Source: Capnocytophaga canimorsus
GTDB taxonomy: Bacteria; Bacteroidota; Bacteroidia; Flavobacteriales; Flavobacteriaceae
Assembly (NCBI RefSeq): GCF_002302565.1
Contig: NZ_CP022382.1
Span: forward strand, 815,001-879,000
Length of the DNA: 64,000 nucleotides
Direction: 5' to 3'
Shown one piece after another: positions 16,054 to 25,600 of this stretch. The notes below the pieces were generated by a model. It was not told where the DNA came from, ran no database searches, and worked only from the letters and a program-made list of their open reading frames with translations. Each line of letters begins with the position of its first letter. Positions within the stretch are counted from its first letter, which is position 1. A program made the translations under genes and the position numbers.

Positions 16054-16077
16054 ACTTGGAACTTGGAACTTGGCACT
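16054..16077 (+). repeat. Short tandem repeat of ACTTGGA
   Basis: Three successive 7-bp units (ACTTGGA, ACTTGGA, ACTTGGC) followed by ACT, between mpl and the deacetylase promoter. Such runs are common filler between flavobacterial genes, and no function is visible. Confidence 0.5.
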
Positions 16078-16100
16078 TTATCCTTCTAAAAAACTTACCC

Positions 16101-16132
16101 TTTGTCCTTTGGTTAAAATAGTACTATATTTG
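16101..16132 (+). promoter_or_regulatory. Promoter of the polysaccharide deacetylase gene
   Basis: TTTG (16101-16104), 20-base spacer, TATATTTG (16125-16132), 24 bases before the ATG at 16157. Good fit to the Bacteroidota consensus. Confidence 0.7.
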
Positions 16133-16156
16133 CCCATAAAATTATCTTGAACAAAT

Positions 16157-17650
16157 ATGAAAAACTTTCTTTACTCTGGAGTACTCTCCTTGTTGTTAGT
16201 TGCTTGTAACAACACCAAAACGAAAACCAATTCATCTGATGAAAATGTAGAGGCGAATGCAGAAATCACTGAATTTGTGCCACTTCCTGAAGAAACTATC
16301 ATTACCAATTCCGAAGATGATATTCAGGTTTACACCGTGAAAATTGGCAATGACCCCGAAAAAAGCCATTTAACGGCTTCATTTCCAGTTACAGCGTATG
16401 AGTTTGTAAATCAAAGTGAAAAAGCTTTTACTGAAACTCTTGTAAACGAATTTAAACAAACTTTCAAGGAAGACCGAAATAAGGAATCTGTATCTAGTTT
16501 GGATTTTAATCAACACTTTGAAGTTAAATATCATTCAGCAGATTTTCTTATATTTCTTCACGAGCGAAATGTTTCTTACGGAAATACTTACGATGATTCT
16601 TTCATTGTTTCGGCTTTCGATTTGAAAAATAAAAAGAAACTTCAACCTAAAGATTTTTTCAAAAATGAAACAAGTTTTGAACAATTTGCACAAGAAATGA
16701 AAAATATAGGTCGCGATTTGCTGAAAAAACGCATACAAGAATCTTCAAGTTATGCCAATGATGAGGAGCGAAATGAAGTGTTGCAATCATTGGAAGAGGC
16801 TCTGACAGAAGGAACACTTCCTAACGAAAAAAACTATGACGGATTGTTCTTTGATGAGAAAGGCGATTGGTATGTTCTTTTCGATAAATATCAGATTGCT
16901 AGTGGTTCAATGGGAGATTTCACAATACAAGTTCCAAAAGATATTATTGAAAAGTATGTTAGCGACACTTTCTTGCAAATTTTCAAAAAAGAAGAAAGTA
17001 GTACTCAAATTTCTGATATAAATATTTCTAAACCAACATATTCAGGAGTAGATTGCTCGAAAGTTCCGTGTGTGGCACTTACTTTTGATGACGGACCTTC
17101 GGTGTACACCTCACAGCTTTTGGACGCTTTAAAGGAGGAAGATGTAAAGGCTACTTTTTTCGTATTAGGGAAGTCGGCATCGGTTCAAAAACAAACACTT
17201 AAGCGTATGGCAGAAGAAGGGCATAACATCGGTAATCATTCGTATGACCACAAAGATTTTCGTAAAATTTCAGACGAGGAAGCATTACGACAAATCAACC
17301 TTACCGATGAGATTGTGTCAGGAATCACGGGTGAAAAACCACGATATTTCCGCTTTCCGTATGGTGCTCATACTAAGGAAAATTTGGCAATGGTAGGCAG
17401 ACCTGTAATTATGTGGAATGTTGACCCTCTCGACTGGAAATACCGTGAGGCAAGTCGTGTAGCCGAAGCAATGTCAAAAACTTCACCACAAGGGATTATT
17501 TTGGCACACGACATTCATAAAAGTACGGTACAGGCAATTCCGCAAGTAATTAAAAATTTAAAATCGCAAGGCTATCATATTGTGTCACTTGATGATTTAT
17601 TCCGCCAGAAAGCATTGAAAAACGGACAAACCTATTCCAGCGGAAAGTAA
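16157..17650 (+). CDS. Polysaccharide (peptidoglycan-type) deacetylase lipoprotein
   Basis: Predicted membrane-anchored N-deacetylase of the NodB family. The lipobox is LLVAC with Cys17. Residues about 55-280 resemble the DUF4163/DUF3298 (PdaC-like) module that precedes many Bacillus and Bacteroidota peptidoglycan deacetylases. The catalytic domain (about 305-490) has all five NodB motifs: TFDDG (309-313, with D311 and D312), HSYDH (361-365, metal-binding histidines), RFPYG (399-403), DPLDW (423-427) and the LAHDIH loop (449-454). The active-site residues are intact, so it should be functional. Substrate is inferred: PdaC-type proteins act on muramic acid or GlcNAc in peptidoglycan, but chitin- or exopolysaccharide-type substrates cannot be excluded. 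It is monocistronic, with its own promoter and terminator. Confidence 0.9.
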   Translation: MKNFLYSGVLSLLLVACNNTKTKTNSSDENVEANAEITEFVPLPEETIITNSEDDIQVYTVKIGNDPEKSHLTASFPVTAYEFVNQSEKAFTETLVNEFKQTFKEDRNKESVSSLDFNQHFEVKYHSADFLIFLHERNVSYGNTYDDSFIVSAFDLKNKKKLQPKDFFKNETSFEQFAQEMKNIGRDLLKKRIQESSSYANDEERNEVLQSLEEALTEGTLPNEKNYDGLFFDEKGDWYVLFDKYQIASGSMGDFTIQVPKDIIEKYVSDTFLQIFKKEESSTQISDINISKPTYSGVDCSKVPCVALTFDDGPSVYTSQLLDALKEEDVKATFFVLGKSASVQKQTLKRMAEEGHNIGNHSYDHKDFRKISDEEALRQINLTDEIVSGITGEKPRYFRFPYGAHTKENLAMVGRPVIMWNVDPLDWKYREASRVAEAMSKTSPQGIILAHDIHKSTVQAIPQVIKNLKSQGYHIVSLDDLFRQKALKNGQTYSSGK

Positions 17651-17686
17651 ATCCGAAACGATAATACATCATAATATAATAAGCAT

Positions 17687-17722
17687 AAACAAGGAGATTG
17701 AACATTTTCAATCTCCTTGTTT
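17687..17722 (+). terminator. Terminator of the deacetylase gene
   Basis: A 14-bp perfect stem (AAACAAGGAGATTG / CAATCTCCTTGTTT) with an 8-base loop, 36 bases past the stop codon. Only a short T-rich tail follows. Confidence 0.75.
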
Positions 17723-17772
17723 GTTATAAATAAAACTTCTTGTTGTAATAATATTATTATTTTCAAAAATTG

Positions 17773-17802
17773 TTTGAAATTCTAAAAGTTAGTTTATTTT
17801 TG
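17773..17802 (+). promoter_or_regulatory. lysA promoter
   Basis: TTTG (17773-17776), 18-base spacer, TATTTTTG (17795-17802), 40 bases before the ATG at 17843. It matches the Bacteroidota TTTG/TAnnTTTG pair. Confidence 0.72.
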
Positions 17803-17842
17803 TACAAACAAAATATGAACCTTATTAAATTTGATTTATAAA

Positions 17843-19057
17843 ATGATAAAAACAACAGACTTACTGGCTATTTCCGAGCGCTTCGGTAATCCCATATACG
17901 TTTACGACGCTCATAAAATCATCTCACAATATCAAAGACTTACCTCAGCGTTTACCCAAGTGAAGCATTTGCGTATAAACTATGCAGTAAAAGCGCTTTC
18001 CAACATTTCTGTATTGAAATTACTCAAACAACTCGGAAGCGGTTTGGATACCGTATCCATACAAGAAGTACAGCTGGGACTGATGGCTGGGTTTGCTCCG
18101 CAACAAATCATCTTTACTCCCAATGGTGTTTCAATGGAAGAAATTGAACAAGCGGCTGAACTGGGCGTTCAAATCAATATTGATAACCTCTCGGTTTTGG
18201 AACAATTCGGAAGCAAACATCCTGAAATTCCGGTGTGTATACGTATCAATCCGCACGTAATGGCAGGGGGCAACAACAACATTTCGGTTGGGCATATCGA
18301 CAGTAAATTCGGAATTAGTATTCATCAAGTGCCGTTAATACTTCGTATTGTAGAAAATACCAAAATGCGTATCAACGGCATTCATATGCATACTGGAAGC
18401 GACATTCTTGATATTGATGTTTTTCTGTACGCCTCGGAAATTCTTTTTGAACAAGCCAAACATTTTCTTGAGTTAGAGTTTATTGATTTCGGAAGCGGAT
18501 TTAAAGTTCCCTACAAAGAGAACGATATTCAAACCGACATTGAAGAATTGGGTAAAAAGCTCTCAAAACGATTCAATGCCTTTTGTAAATCATACGGACG
18601 AGAGCTTACCCTTGCCTTTGAACCTGGTAAATTTTTGGTGAGCCAATCGGGGTACTTTTTAGCTAAAGTTAATGTGGTGAAACAAACCACCTCTACGGTT
18701 TTTGCAGGAATTGACTCGGGGTTTAATCATTTAATACGCCCAATGTTTTACGGAGCTTCGCATCATATTGAAAATTTATCGAATTTAAACGGTAAGAAAC
18801 GCTTTTATTCAGTGGTGGGATATATTTGTGAGACGGATACTTTTGCCTCAAACCGACAGATTTCTGAAATATCAGAAGGTGATATTTTATGTTTTCACAA
18901 TGCGGGGGCGTACTGCTTTACAATGTCGAGCAACTACAACTCGCGTTTTCGTCCTGCCGAGGTACTTTGGTATAATGACCAAGCCCATTTAATCCGCAAG
19001 GCAGAAACCTTGGAAGACCTCACCCGAAACCAAATTGAGGTAGATTTGCCCCTTTAA
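17843..19057 (+). CDS. lysA: Diaminopimelate decarboxylase
   Basis: PLP enzyme that converts meso-diaminopimelate to lysine, the last step of lysine synthesis. K50 in NYAVKALSN is the PLP lysine; HTGSD (around residue 190), the Gly loop DFGSGFKVPY and EPGKFLV are the PLP-phosphate and dimer-face motifs. CETDTFA and AGAYCFTMSSNYNSR are the substrate-binding C-terminal motifs. I use the ATG at 17843, giving 404 aa; a TTG 12 bases earlier would add four residues without support. It stands alone, with a promoter just upstream. It converges with a candidate small RNA beyond its stop codon. Confidence 0.95.
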   Translation: MIKTTDLLAISERFGNPIYVYDAHKIISQYQRLTSAFTQVKHLRINYAVKALSNISVLKLLKQLGSGLDTVSIQEVQLGLMAGFAPQQIIFTPNGVSMEEIEQAAELGVQINIDNLSVLEQFGSKHPEIPVCIRINPHVMAGGNNNISVGHIDSKFGISIHQVPLILRIVENTKMRINGIHMHTGSDILDIDVFLYASEILFEQAKHFLELEFIDFGSGFKVPYKENDIQTDIEELGKKLSKRFNAFCKSYGRELTLAFEPGKFLVSQSGYFLAKVNVVKQTTSTVFAGIDSGFNHLIRPMFYGASHHIENLSNLNGKKRFYSVVGYICETDTFASNRQISEISEGDILCFHNAGAYCFTMSSNYNSRFRPAEVLWYNDQAHLIRKAETLEDLTRNQIEVDLPL

Positions 19058-19074
19058 ACCCCATAAATAAAGCC

Positions 19075-19288
19075 AAAAAGTCCGCCACAAGAGCGGACTT
19101 TTCGGCTTAAAACTAACTAATTCGCAAGTGAAAACAATAACAACTGACATTTTATTACACAAGAACTTTTCTTCACTCTGCGAACCGCATTTGAAATATA
19201 AAAACACTATTACGACCTATCATCATTGCAGCTTCATACCCAATCAAAGCAGTAAAACCAAAAACGCTGTATGAAAAACAAACAATGA
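19075..19288 (-). ncRNA. Candidate small RNA, about 200 nt, between lysA and recR
   Basis: On the minus strand a strong promoter (19294-19324) is followed after about 200 bases by a hairpin, AAAAGTCCGC / GCGGACTTTT (19076-19102), with the T-rich tail TTGGCTTTATTT. Between them no open frame longer than about 20 codons begins with ATG. The lack of a reading frame with both transcription signals intact suggests a non-coding RNA. Its length is in the range of 6S-type or flavobacterial small RNAs, but I recognise no family signature. The whole 19058-19452 stretch contains only this unit and the recR -7 box. Confidence 0.4.
19076..19102. terminator. Hairpin usable by lysA and by the minus-strand candidate RNA
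   Basis: AAAAGTCCGC and GCGGACTTTT with a 7-base loop. The T-rich tail is better on the minus strand, although the hairpin also lies 18 bases past the lysA stop codon, so it may be bidirectional. Confidence 0.65.
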
Positions 19289-19293
19289 CAGGG

Positions 19294-19324
19294 CAAATAT
19301 AAAACAGCTTTCCAAAAAAACAAA
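19294..19324 (-). promoter_or_regulatory. Minus-strand promoter of the candidate small RNA
   Basis: On the minus strand TTTG (19321-19324), 19-base spacer, TATATTTG (19294-19301). It drives transcription away from recR into the intergenic region. Confidence 0.6.
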
Positions 19325-19452
19325 ATTTATTTGGAATAATTTTAAATAGTGAATACAATTGATTTTAAATCAGAATTATAAAAAACACAAAAACTAACAA
19401 CAAACAAAGTTTTTAAAGCATTTTATTACCTTTGTCGCACGATTATAACTTT

Positions 19453-20070
19453 ATGGAATTCTCATCGAAATTATTAGAAAACGCCGTTTACGAAATTGCA
19501 CAACTGCCTGGAATTGGGAAACGTACTGCCTTACGTTTGGCACTACATCTACTCAAACAACCCCAAGAACAAAGTCTGCGACTAGCAAATGCACTATCCT
19601 CGTTACGTCAGCAAATTGGGTATTGCGAGTCTTGCTTCAATATCTCCGACACACCCATTTGCCCAATATGTGCCAATCACAGCCGTAATGGCGAACTGAT
19701 TTGTGTGGTAGAAGATTTTCGAGATGTAATGGCTATTGAAAATACGGGACAATTCTTTGGTAAATATCACGTACTTGGTGGAAAAATATCACCCATAGAT
19801 GGTGTAGGTCCGCTCAACTTAAACATTTCTCAATTGGTAGAAAGGGTAAAAAACGGGGGTGTTAAAGAAATCATCTTTGCACTGAGCAACACGATGGAGG
19901 GCGACACTACTAATTTTTACATCTACAAGCAAATCGAAAAATACAACATCATCACCTCTACCATAGCACGTGGTATATCGGTGGGAAGTGAACTGGAGTA
20001 TGCCGATGAAATCACTTTGGGTAGAAGCATCTTACAGCGTATTCCCTTTGAACATACCCTAAAACTATAA
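19453..20070 (+). CDS. recR: Recombination mediator RecR
   Basis: Helps RecF/RecO load RecA on gapped DNA. The helix-hairpin-helix [17 protein letters not shown] (about residues 18-34), the four-cysteine zinc finger ([16 protein letters not shown], about 58-73) and a Toprim domain beginning [19 protein letters not shown] are all present. The domain continues with [12 protein letters not shown] and ends with [19 protein letters not shown]. The ATG at 19453 (MEFSSKLL) is chosen over an upstream TTG because it begins at the usual family position, giving 205 aa. A TACCTTTG box at 19427-19434 lies 18 bases upstream. Confidence 0.94.
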   Translation: MEFSSKLLENAVYEIAQLPGIGKRTALRLALHLLKQPQEQSLRLANALSSLRQQIGYCESCFNISDTPICPICANHSRNGELICVVEDFRDVMAIENTGQFFGKYHVLGGKISPIDGVGPLNLNISQLVERVKNGGVKEIIFALSNTMEGDTTNFYIYKQIEKYNIITSTIARGISVGSELEYADEITLGRSILQRIPFEHTLKL

Positions 20071-20192
20071 TCCCAGCGTTAATTTTAACGTTTGAAAAAG
20101 CGTAAATACACACATTTTTTATATATTTGGGGGCTTTCCGATATCTGACGGAAATACTACCATTCATTACTAAAATAATTTTTGAAAATACA

Positions 20193-21665
20193 ATGGCTAA
20201 ATATGAATTAAGATTGCCTCAAATGGGCGAAAGTGTTGCTGAAGCTACCATTACAGCTTGGCTTAAAAAAGTAGGTGATACAATTGAAGCAGAAGAAAGT
20301 ATTGTTGAGGTGGCTACCGATAAGGTGGATTCAGAAATTCCTTCAGAAGTTAGTGGCGTAATTACTGAAATTTTGTTTGAGGTTGACCAAGTGGTGAAAA
20401 TTGGGCAGGTAATGGCCATTATCGAAACGGAACAAACTCAAGAAGCCCCCTCCACAGAGGAATTATCTGCTGAGGTTGAGCAACAACCTACTAATCAAAC
20501 GTTCCAAAGCCCCACTTTTGACAATCCGTTTGAGGTTGCCTATAAGCTATCCAACCCTGAACCAGAGCAAGTTTCTACCGAGACCACAACCGACTATAAC
20601 TTCCCACCCGAGCTTGACCGTTTCTATTCGCCTTTAGTAAAAAGCATCGCTAAAAAAGAGGGCATTTCCTTATTAGAACTTAACAAAATATTAGGTACAG
20701 GGGCAGATAATCGTGTAACCAAAGACGATATCTTGATGTATTTGGAAAGCCGTCGTGTACTACAAGAAACTTCAAGTGAAACGACACCAACTCCCCTTGA
20801 AAAAGCATCTGAAAAAACCCCAATAAGTCAAATTGCCGAGCAAGTACCTTTCGTACCCACACAAATGAAAACCTACGATAGTGTACCGAGCATTACACCT
20901 ATGGAGGAAAAACAGTCGGAATCGGAAAAAACTGATGCTAAGTCACTTACTGCCACTGGTGACGAAATCATTGAGATGACGCGTATGGGTAAAATGATTT
21001 CCGAACATATGACCCGAAGCAAACAAACTTCGGCGCACGTACAAAGCTTTACTGAGGTAGATGTTACCCGCATTTGGAATTGGCGTAATAAGGTCAAAAA
21101 AGCATTCGAAACACGCGAGGGCGAAAAATTCACCTTTACACCTATCTTTATGGAAGCTGTTACCCAAGCCCTAAAAGATTATCCAATGATGAATATTTCG
21201 GTAGAAGACACCAAAATCATCAAAAAGAAAAATATTAACATTGGTATGGCTACAGCCCTGCCCGACGGGAACTTGATTGTTCCTGTGATAAAAAATGCCG
21301 ACCAACTCAGTCTGCGCGGTATGGCAAAAGTAGTTAACGATTTGGCAACTCGTGCTCGTGCCGGACAGCTCAAACCCGATGAGGTAAAAGATGGCACCTA
21401 CACCGTTACTAACATCGGTTCGTTTGGCAATGTATTTGGTACGCCTATTATCAATCAGCCTCAAGTGGGTATTTTAGCCATAGGAGCTATTCGTAAAGTT
21501 CCTGCAGTGATTGAAACCCCCGACGGCGACCTTATCGGTATCCGATACAAAATGATGCTTTCGCACAGCTACGACCACCGCGTGGTAAATGGTGCCTTGG
21601 GTGGTATGTTTGTGCAACGTGTAGCCGAGTATTTAGAGCATTGGGACATTACCCGTGAGGTATAA
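20193..21665 (+). CDS. 2-oxoacid dehydrogenase E2 (lipoyl acyltransferase)
   Basis: Core acyltransferase of a 2-oxoacid dehydrogenase complex, most like branched-chain or general E2 of Flavobacteria. The domains are: one lipoyl domain (about residues 1-78; the lipoyl-lysine is in VATDKVDSE), a long Glu/Thr/Pro linker, a peripheral-subunit-binding domain (about 135-175, FYSPLVKSIAKKEGI), a second linker and the catalytic domain (about 255-490). The ATG at 20193 (MAKYELRLPQ) gives 490 aa. The active-site motif, usually HxxxDG, reads H462-RVV-N466-G: the Asp codon has become AAT at 21588-21590. The E1 and E3 genes are not adjacent. A TATATTTG box lies at 20122-20129 and a terminator follows at 21696. 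Confidence 0.93.
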   Translation: MAKYELRLPQMGESVAEATITAWLKKVGDTIEAEESIVEVATDKVDSEIPSEVSGVITEILFEVDQVVKIGQVMAIIETEQTQEAPSTEELSAEVEQQPTNQTFQSPTFDNPFEVAYKLSNPEPEQVSTETTTDYNFPPELDRFYSPLVKSIAKKEGISLLELNKILGTGADNRVTKDDILMYLESRRVLQETSSETTPTPLEKASEKTPISQIAEQVPFVPTQMKTYDSVPSITPMEEKQSESEKTDAKSLTATGDEIIEMTRMGKMISEHMTRSKQTSAHVQSFTEVDVTRIWNWRNKVKKAFETREGEKFTFTPIFMEAVTQALKDYPMMNISVEDTKIIKKKNINIGMATALPDGNLIVPVIKNADQLSLRGMAKVVNDLATRARAGQLKPDEVKDGTYTVTNIGSFGNVFGTPIINQPQVGILAIGAIRKVPAVIETPDGDLIGIRYKMMLSHSYDHRVVNGALGGMFVQRVAEYLEHWDITREV

Positions 21666-21695
21666 ACATTATTTTCTTTACATACCTATCATTTG

Positions 21696-21723
21696 GCCGA
21701 AACCTACCGTTTCGGCTTTTTTT
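21696..21723 (+). terminator. Terminator of the E2 gene
   Basis: GCCGAAAC and GTTTCGGC with a five-base loop, followed by seven T, 30 bases past the stop codon. Confidence 0.85.
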
Positions 21724-21853
21724 ATTGGTAATTAGGAGCAACTTGTCAGTGCATTTCATTGAGCGAACCCCCTAAAAAACACATCAAGCTAATAATATCA
21801 GCTACAAATATTTAAAGCTGAAAAAATCTGGATTTTATTGCAATGAAATTGAT

Positions 21854-22408
21854 TTACTTTTTCAAGTAATTACTCAAACGGTAAAATAGTAAATAAAGTG
21901 CTATATTCAGTATAAAACCAACAACAAATATGTAGATATTGACATCAACATATTGTGTTTTAAAATATTTTGCTAACCATTGCAAATCTGCAACACATTT
22001 GTTAAAACTATAATTGATTTTCACAATTGGATACCGCTTATATACCCATAAAAGCAAATATATATTACCAACAAGCATAACGATGGTTAATAAGCTAAAA
22101 ACATTTAATCTCTTGTTTATAAAATATTTACCCACAAAATATACTCCTATTACAATAGGCACTATTGTTTGAAAATACAAATTAAAATAAACAGATATCT
22201 CCTTATAATTCAACCCCAAAAACCAACCTAAGACATATAAAAAGGCAGCACATATCGAAAAAAGAAGTAACATAAGACCATTTTTAATCTTGAGAAAAAA
22301 ATCAAAAATACCAGATAACCAATTTGTTTCTTGATGAGTAACAGCTAATTCTTGTCCATAAGATAAAAACACTACCAAAATTACTATTCCCAAAATTATT
22401 TTCTTCAT
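21854..22408 (-). CDS. Hypothetical membrane protein, 184 aa
   Basis: Unknown. I place the start at the ATG at 22408 (MKKIILGIVILVVFLSYGQE), which gives a cleavable-looking signal sequence ending near SYGQ; nine additional residues from 22435 are possible. Hydrophobic segments follow at about residues 44-62, 76-93, 105-122 and 155-175. A short conserved-looking hydrophilic piece (NKCVADLQWLAKYFKT) lies between the last two. The signal plus four helices resembles small inner-membrane proteins of unknown role. It stands alone between the E2 gene and purL. Intergenic 22409-22668 is AT-rich and holds only a possible purL -7 box. Confidence 0.65.
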   Translation of the reverse strand: MKKIILGIVILVVFLSYGQELAVTHQETNWLSGIFDFFLKIKNGLMLLLFSICAAFLYVLGWFLGLNYKEISVYFNLYFQTIVPIVIGVYFVGKYFINKRLNVFSLLTIVMLVGNIYLLLWVYKRYPIVKINYSFNKCVADLQWLAKYFKTQYVDVNIYIFVVGFILNIALYLLFYRLSNYLKK

Positions 22409-22668
22409 CTTTTCTAAAAGTAAAAATTCGTTCATTAAAGCTATTTATAGCGCCACACTCAAGTATTTTTAAAAAAAAACAAACTGATATTCATTACATT
22501 ACAAAAGTAAAGCATTACTTTACATACAAAATACTCTTAATTTTATTTAAAATAAAACAAATATACTATTTTTTAGGTATATGCAAATTTTAATACAGAA
22601 AACGTAAATAAAAATACTTTCCATTTTGGTAAAAAAAATTAAATTTGTGGCTTCAAAATGAAATCACT

Positions 22669-25600
22669 ATGATACATTTCTTTAAGAACCAAACCCCAAC
22701 CATTTACGCCGTACAAAGTTCGGCAGTTTTTTCAACACAAACCATTCAGAAGTTAGAATGGCTCTTTGGCGGAGCTTCATATTTGTCTCAAAACGAATTG
22801 AAAGGAACCTTTATCGGACCTCGTGCAACGATGATTACGCCTTGGAGTACCAATGCCGTAGAAATTACCCAAAATATGGGCATTGAAGGCATCAGTCGTA
22901 TCGAAGAATTTTTGGAAGTTACTGCCGATTTTTCGGATTTCGACCCTATGCTTTTGCAGAAATACAATGATTTAACACAAAATATCTTCACCATAAACAT
23001 TGAGCCCGAAGCCATTACCGAGATTGACAATATCGCTCTGTACAATGAAAAAGAAGGACTTGCACTAAGTGACGAAGAAATTACTTATCTGGAAAACTTG
23101 TCCCAAAAAATAGGACGAAAACTTACCGATTCGGAGGTTTTTGGATTTTCACAGGTCAATTCCGAACATTGCCGACATAAAATATTCAACGGAACTTTTG
23201 TAATTGATGGACAAGAACAACCGCTTTCGCTCTTTAAAATGATAAAAAGAACCTCAGAGGCTCACCCCAATAGCATTGTTTCGGCATATAAGGACAATGT
23301 CGCCTTTTTGCAAGGTCCTGAGGTGATACAATTTGCTCCAAAAAGTTTTGATAAACCCGATTTTTATCAAGAAAAACCCTTTGAGTCAGTCATTTCATTA
23401 AAAGCAGAAACGCATAATTTCCCTACTACGGTTGAGCCTTTCAACGGAGCTGCAACAGGCTCTGGCGGAGAAATACGCGACCGCTTAGCGGGCGGACAAG
23501 GTTCACTCCCCTTAGCAGGAACCGCTGTTTATATGACTGCTTATTCGCGTTTGGAGAAAACACGCCCTTGGGAACAAGCAATGGACGAACGCCAGTGGCT
23601 TTATCAAACCCCAATGGATATTCTTATCAAGGCTTCAAACGGAGCTTCCGATTTTGGTAACAAATTTGGACAACCACTTATTACAGGTTCGGTACTAACC
23701 TTTGAGCATCAAGAAGATGCTTTGAAATTGGGCTTCGACAAGGTCATTATGCTTGCTGGGGGCGTGGGCTACGGCAAAAAAGAAATGGCACAGAAGAAAC
23801 AACCTCAAACCAATGATGAAATTGTGGTGCTGGGAGGTGAAAATTATCGTATCGGAATGGGAGGTGCTGCCGTATCATCAGCAGATACAGGTGCTTTTGG
23901 TTCAGGAATTGAGCTTAACGCCATTCAGCGTTCCAATCCTGAAATGCAAAAACGCGTAGCCAATGCCATCCGAGCTTTGGTAGAGAGCGATGAAAATCCT
24001 ATTATTTCTATCCACGACCATGGTGCAGGAGGACATCTGAATTGCCTCTCGGAATTGGTCGAAGAAACAGGTGGGAAAATAGACCTTGACAAACTTCCGA
24101 TAGGAGACCCTACCCTATCTGCCAAAGAAATTATTGGAAACGAATCACAAGAGCGTATCGGGCTGGTAATACAAGAAAAAGACGCCGATTTCTTACGTAA
24201 AATTGCCGAACGCGAACGTTCTCCTATGTACCAAGTAGGAAAAGTAACAGGAGATAAACGCTTTGTTTTCAGTTCCCAAACCAAAGGCGATACCCCTATG
24301 GATTTGGCTCTTGCCGATATGTTCGGAAGTTCGCCCAAAACCATTATGAACGATATTACTCAAAAACAACATTATCAAGAATTAAATTACGACAAAAAAC
24401 AAATACCCAACTACCTACACCAAGTGCTTCAACTCGAAGCCGTTGCGTGTAAAGATTGGCTAACCAATAAAGTAGACCGATGCGTGGGCGGACGTGTAGC
24501 TAAGCAACAATGCGTGGGTGCCTTACAACTTCCGCTGAACAACGTAGGAGTGATGGCTTTGGATTTCAAAGGAAAAGAAGGTATAGCAACCAGTATAGGA
24601 CACTCCCCGCTTACGGCTCTTATCGACCCTGTGGCAGGAAGTAGAAATGCCGTAGCAGAAGCCTTGACCAATATCGTTTTTGCTCCTTTGGAAAAAGGTT
24701 TGGAGAGCGTTTCGCTTTCCGCCAATTGGATGTGGGCTTGTAATAACCAAGGCGAAGATGCTCGTTTGTATCAGGCAGTAAAAGGATGTTCGGAATTTGC
24801 CATTGAATTAGGAATCAATATCCCAACAGGAAAAGATTCGCTTTCGATGAAGCAAAAATACCCTAACGGAGAAAATGTTATCGCCCCTGGAACGGTCATC
24901 ATTTCGGCAATTGGGCACTGCTCGGATATCAAAAAAGTAATTGAGCCTGTGGCAAAAGTAAACGGAGGTTCGTTGTATTATATCAATCTGTCCAAAGATA
25001 TTTTCAAATTAGGAGGTTCTTCTTTGGGACAAATTCTGAACAAGATAGGCACACAAGCCCCTACCATTGCCGATGCCCAAGCCTTCAAAAACGGATTTAA
25101 TACATTACAAAAAGCTATTAATCAACAGCTTATCATAGCAGGACACGACGTGGGAAGTGGCGGACTTATCACCACACTTCTGGAAATGTGCTTTGCAGAA
25201 AACAACATTGCCTTAAGTGTAAATCTGTCTTCACTAAACGAAAAAGACAGCGTAAAGGCTTTGTTTAACGAGAATATTGCCGTAGTGGTACAGGCACAGA
25301 ATGACGCCTCTTTGGAACAATTTCTGAAAGAAAATGAGGTAGATTTCCAAAAAATAGCACAAGTAGTTGAGACCGACACCATTGAGATAGAAAACTTTGA
25401 AGACACTTTCGCTTTTTCAGTGGCTGAATTACGAGATATTTGGTTCAAAACCTCTTATCTTTTGGATAAAAAGCAAACGCACAACAATATGGCGGAGGCA
25501 CGTTATGAAAACTACAAAAATCAACCGCTAAAATACATTTTGCCTACTCATTTTGATGGAAAGCTACCGCAAGTGCCTCAAAATCGACCAAAAGCTGCTA

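Noticed and set aside
19173..19358. A 61-codon minus-strand frame between lysA and recR, ending in GRNSVFIFQMRFAE
   Set aside because: It begins upstream of the candidate promoter, so it would not be translated from that transcript, and no ribosome-binding or composition sign supports it. The small RNA reading is preferred.
22409..22668. Riboswitch or attenuator ahead of purL
   Set aside because: AT-rich with no strong hairpin or purine-aptamer-like pairing visible; only a -7-like box is present.
23925..24344. A long antisense frame in purL (and similar ones in carB and guaA)
   Set aside because: Shadow of a well-conserved enzyme gene; Ser/Pro/Arg-rich translation and no start signal.
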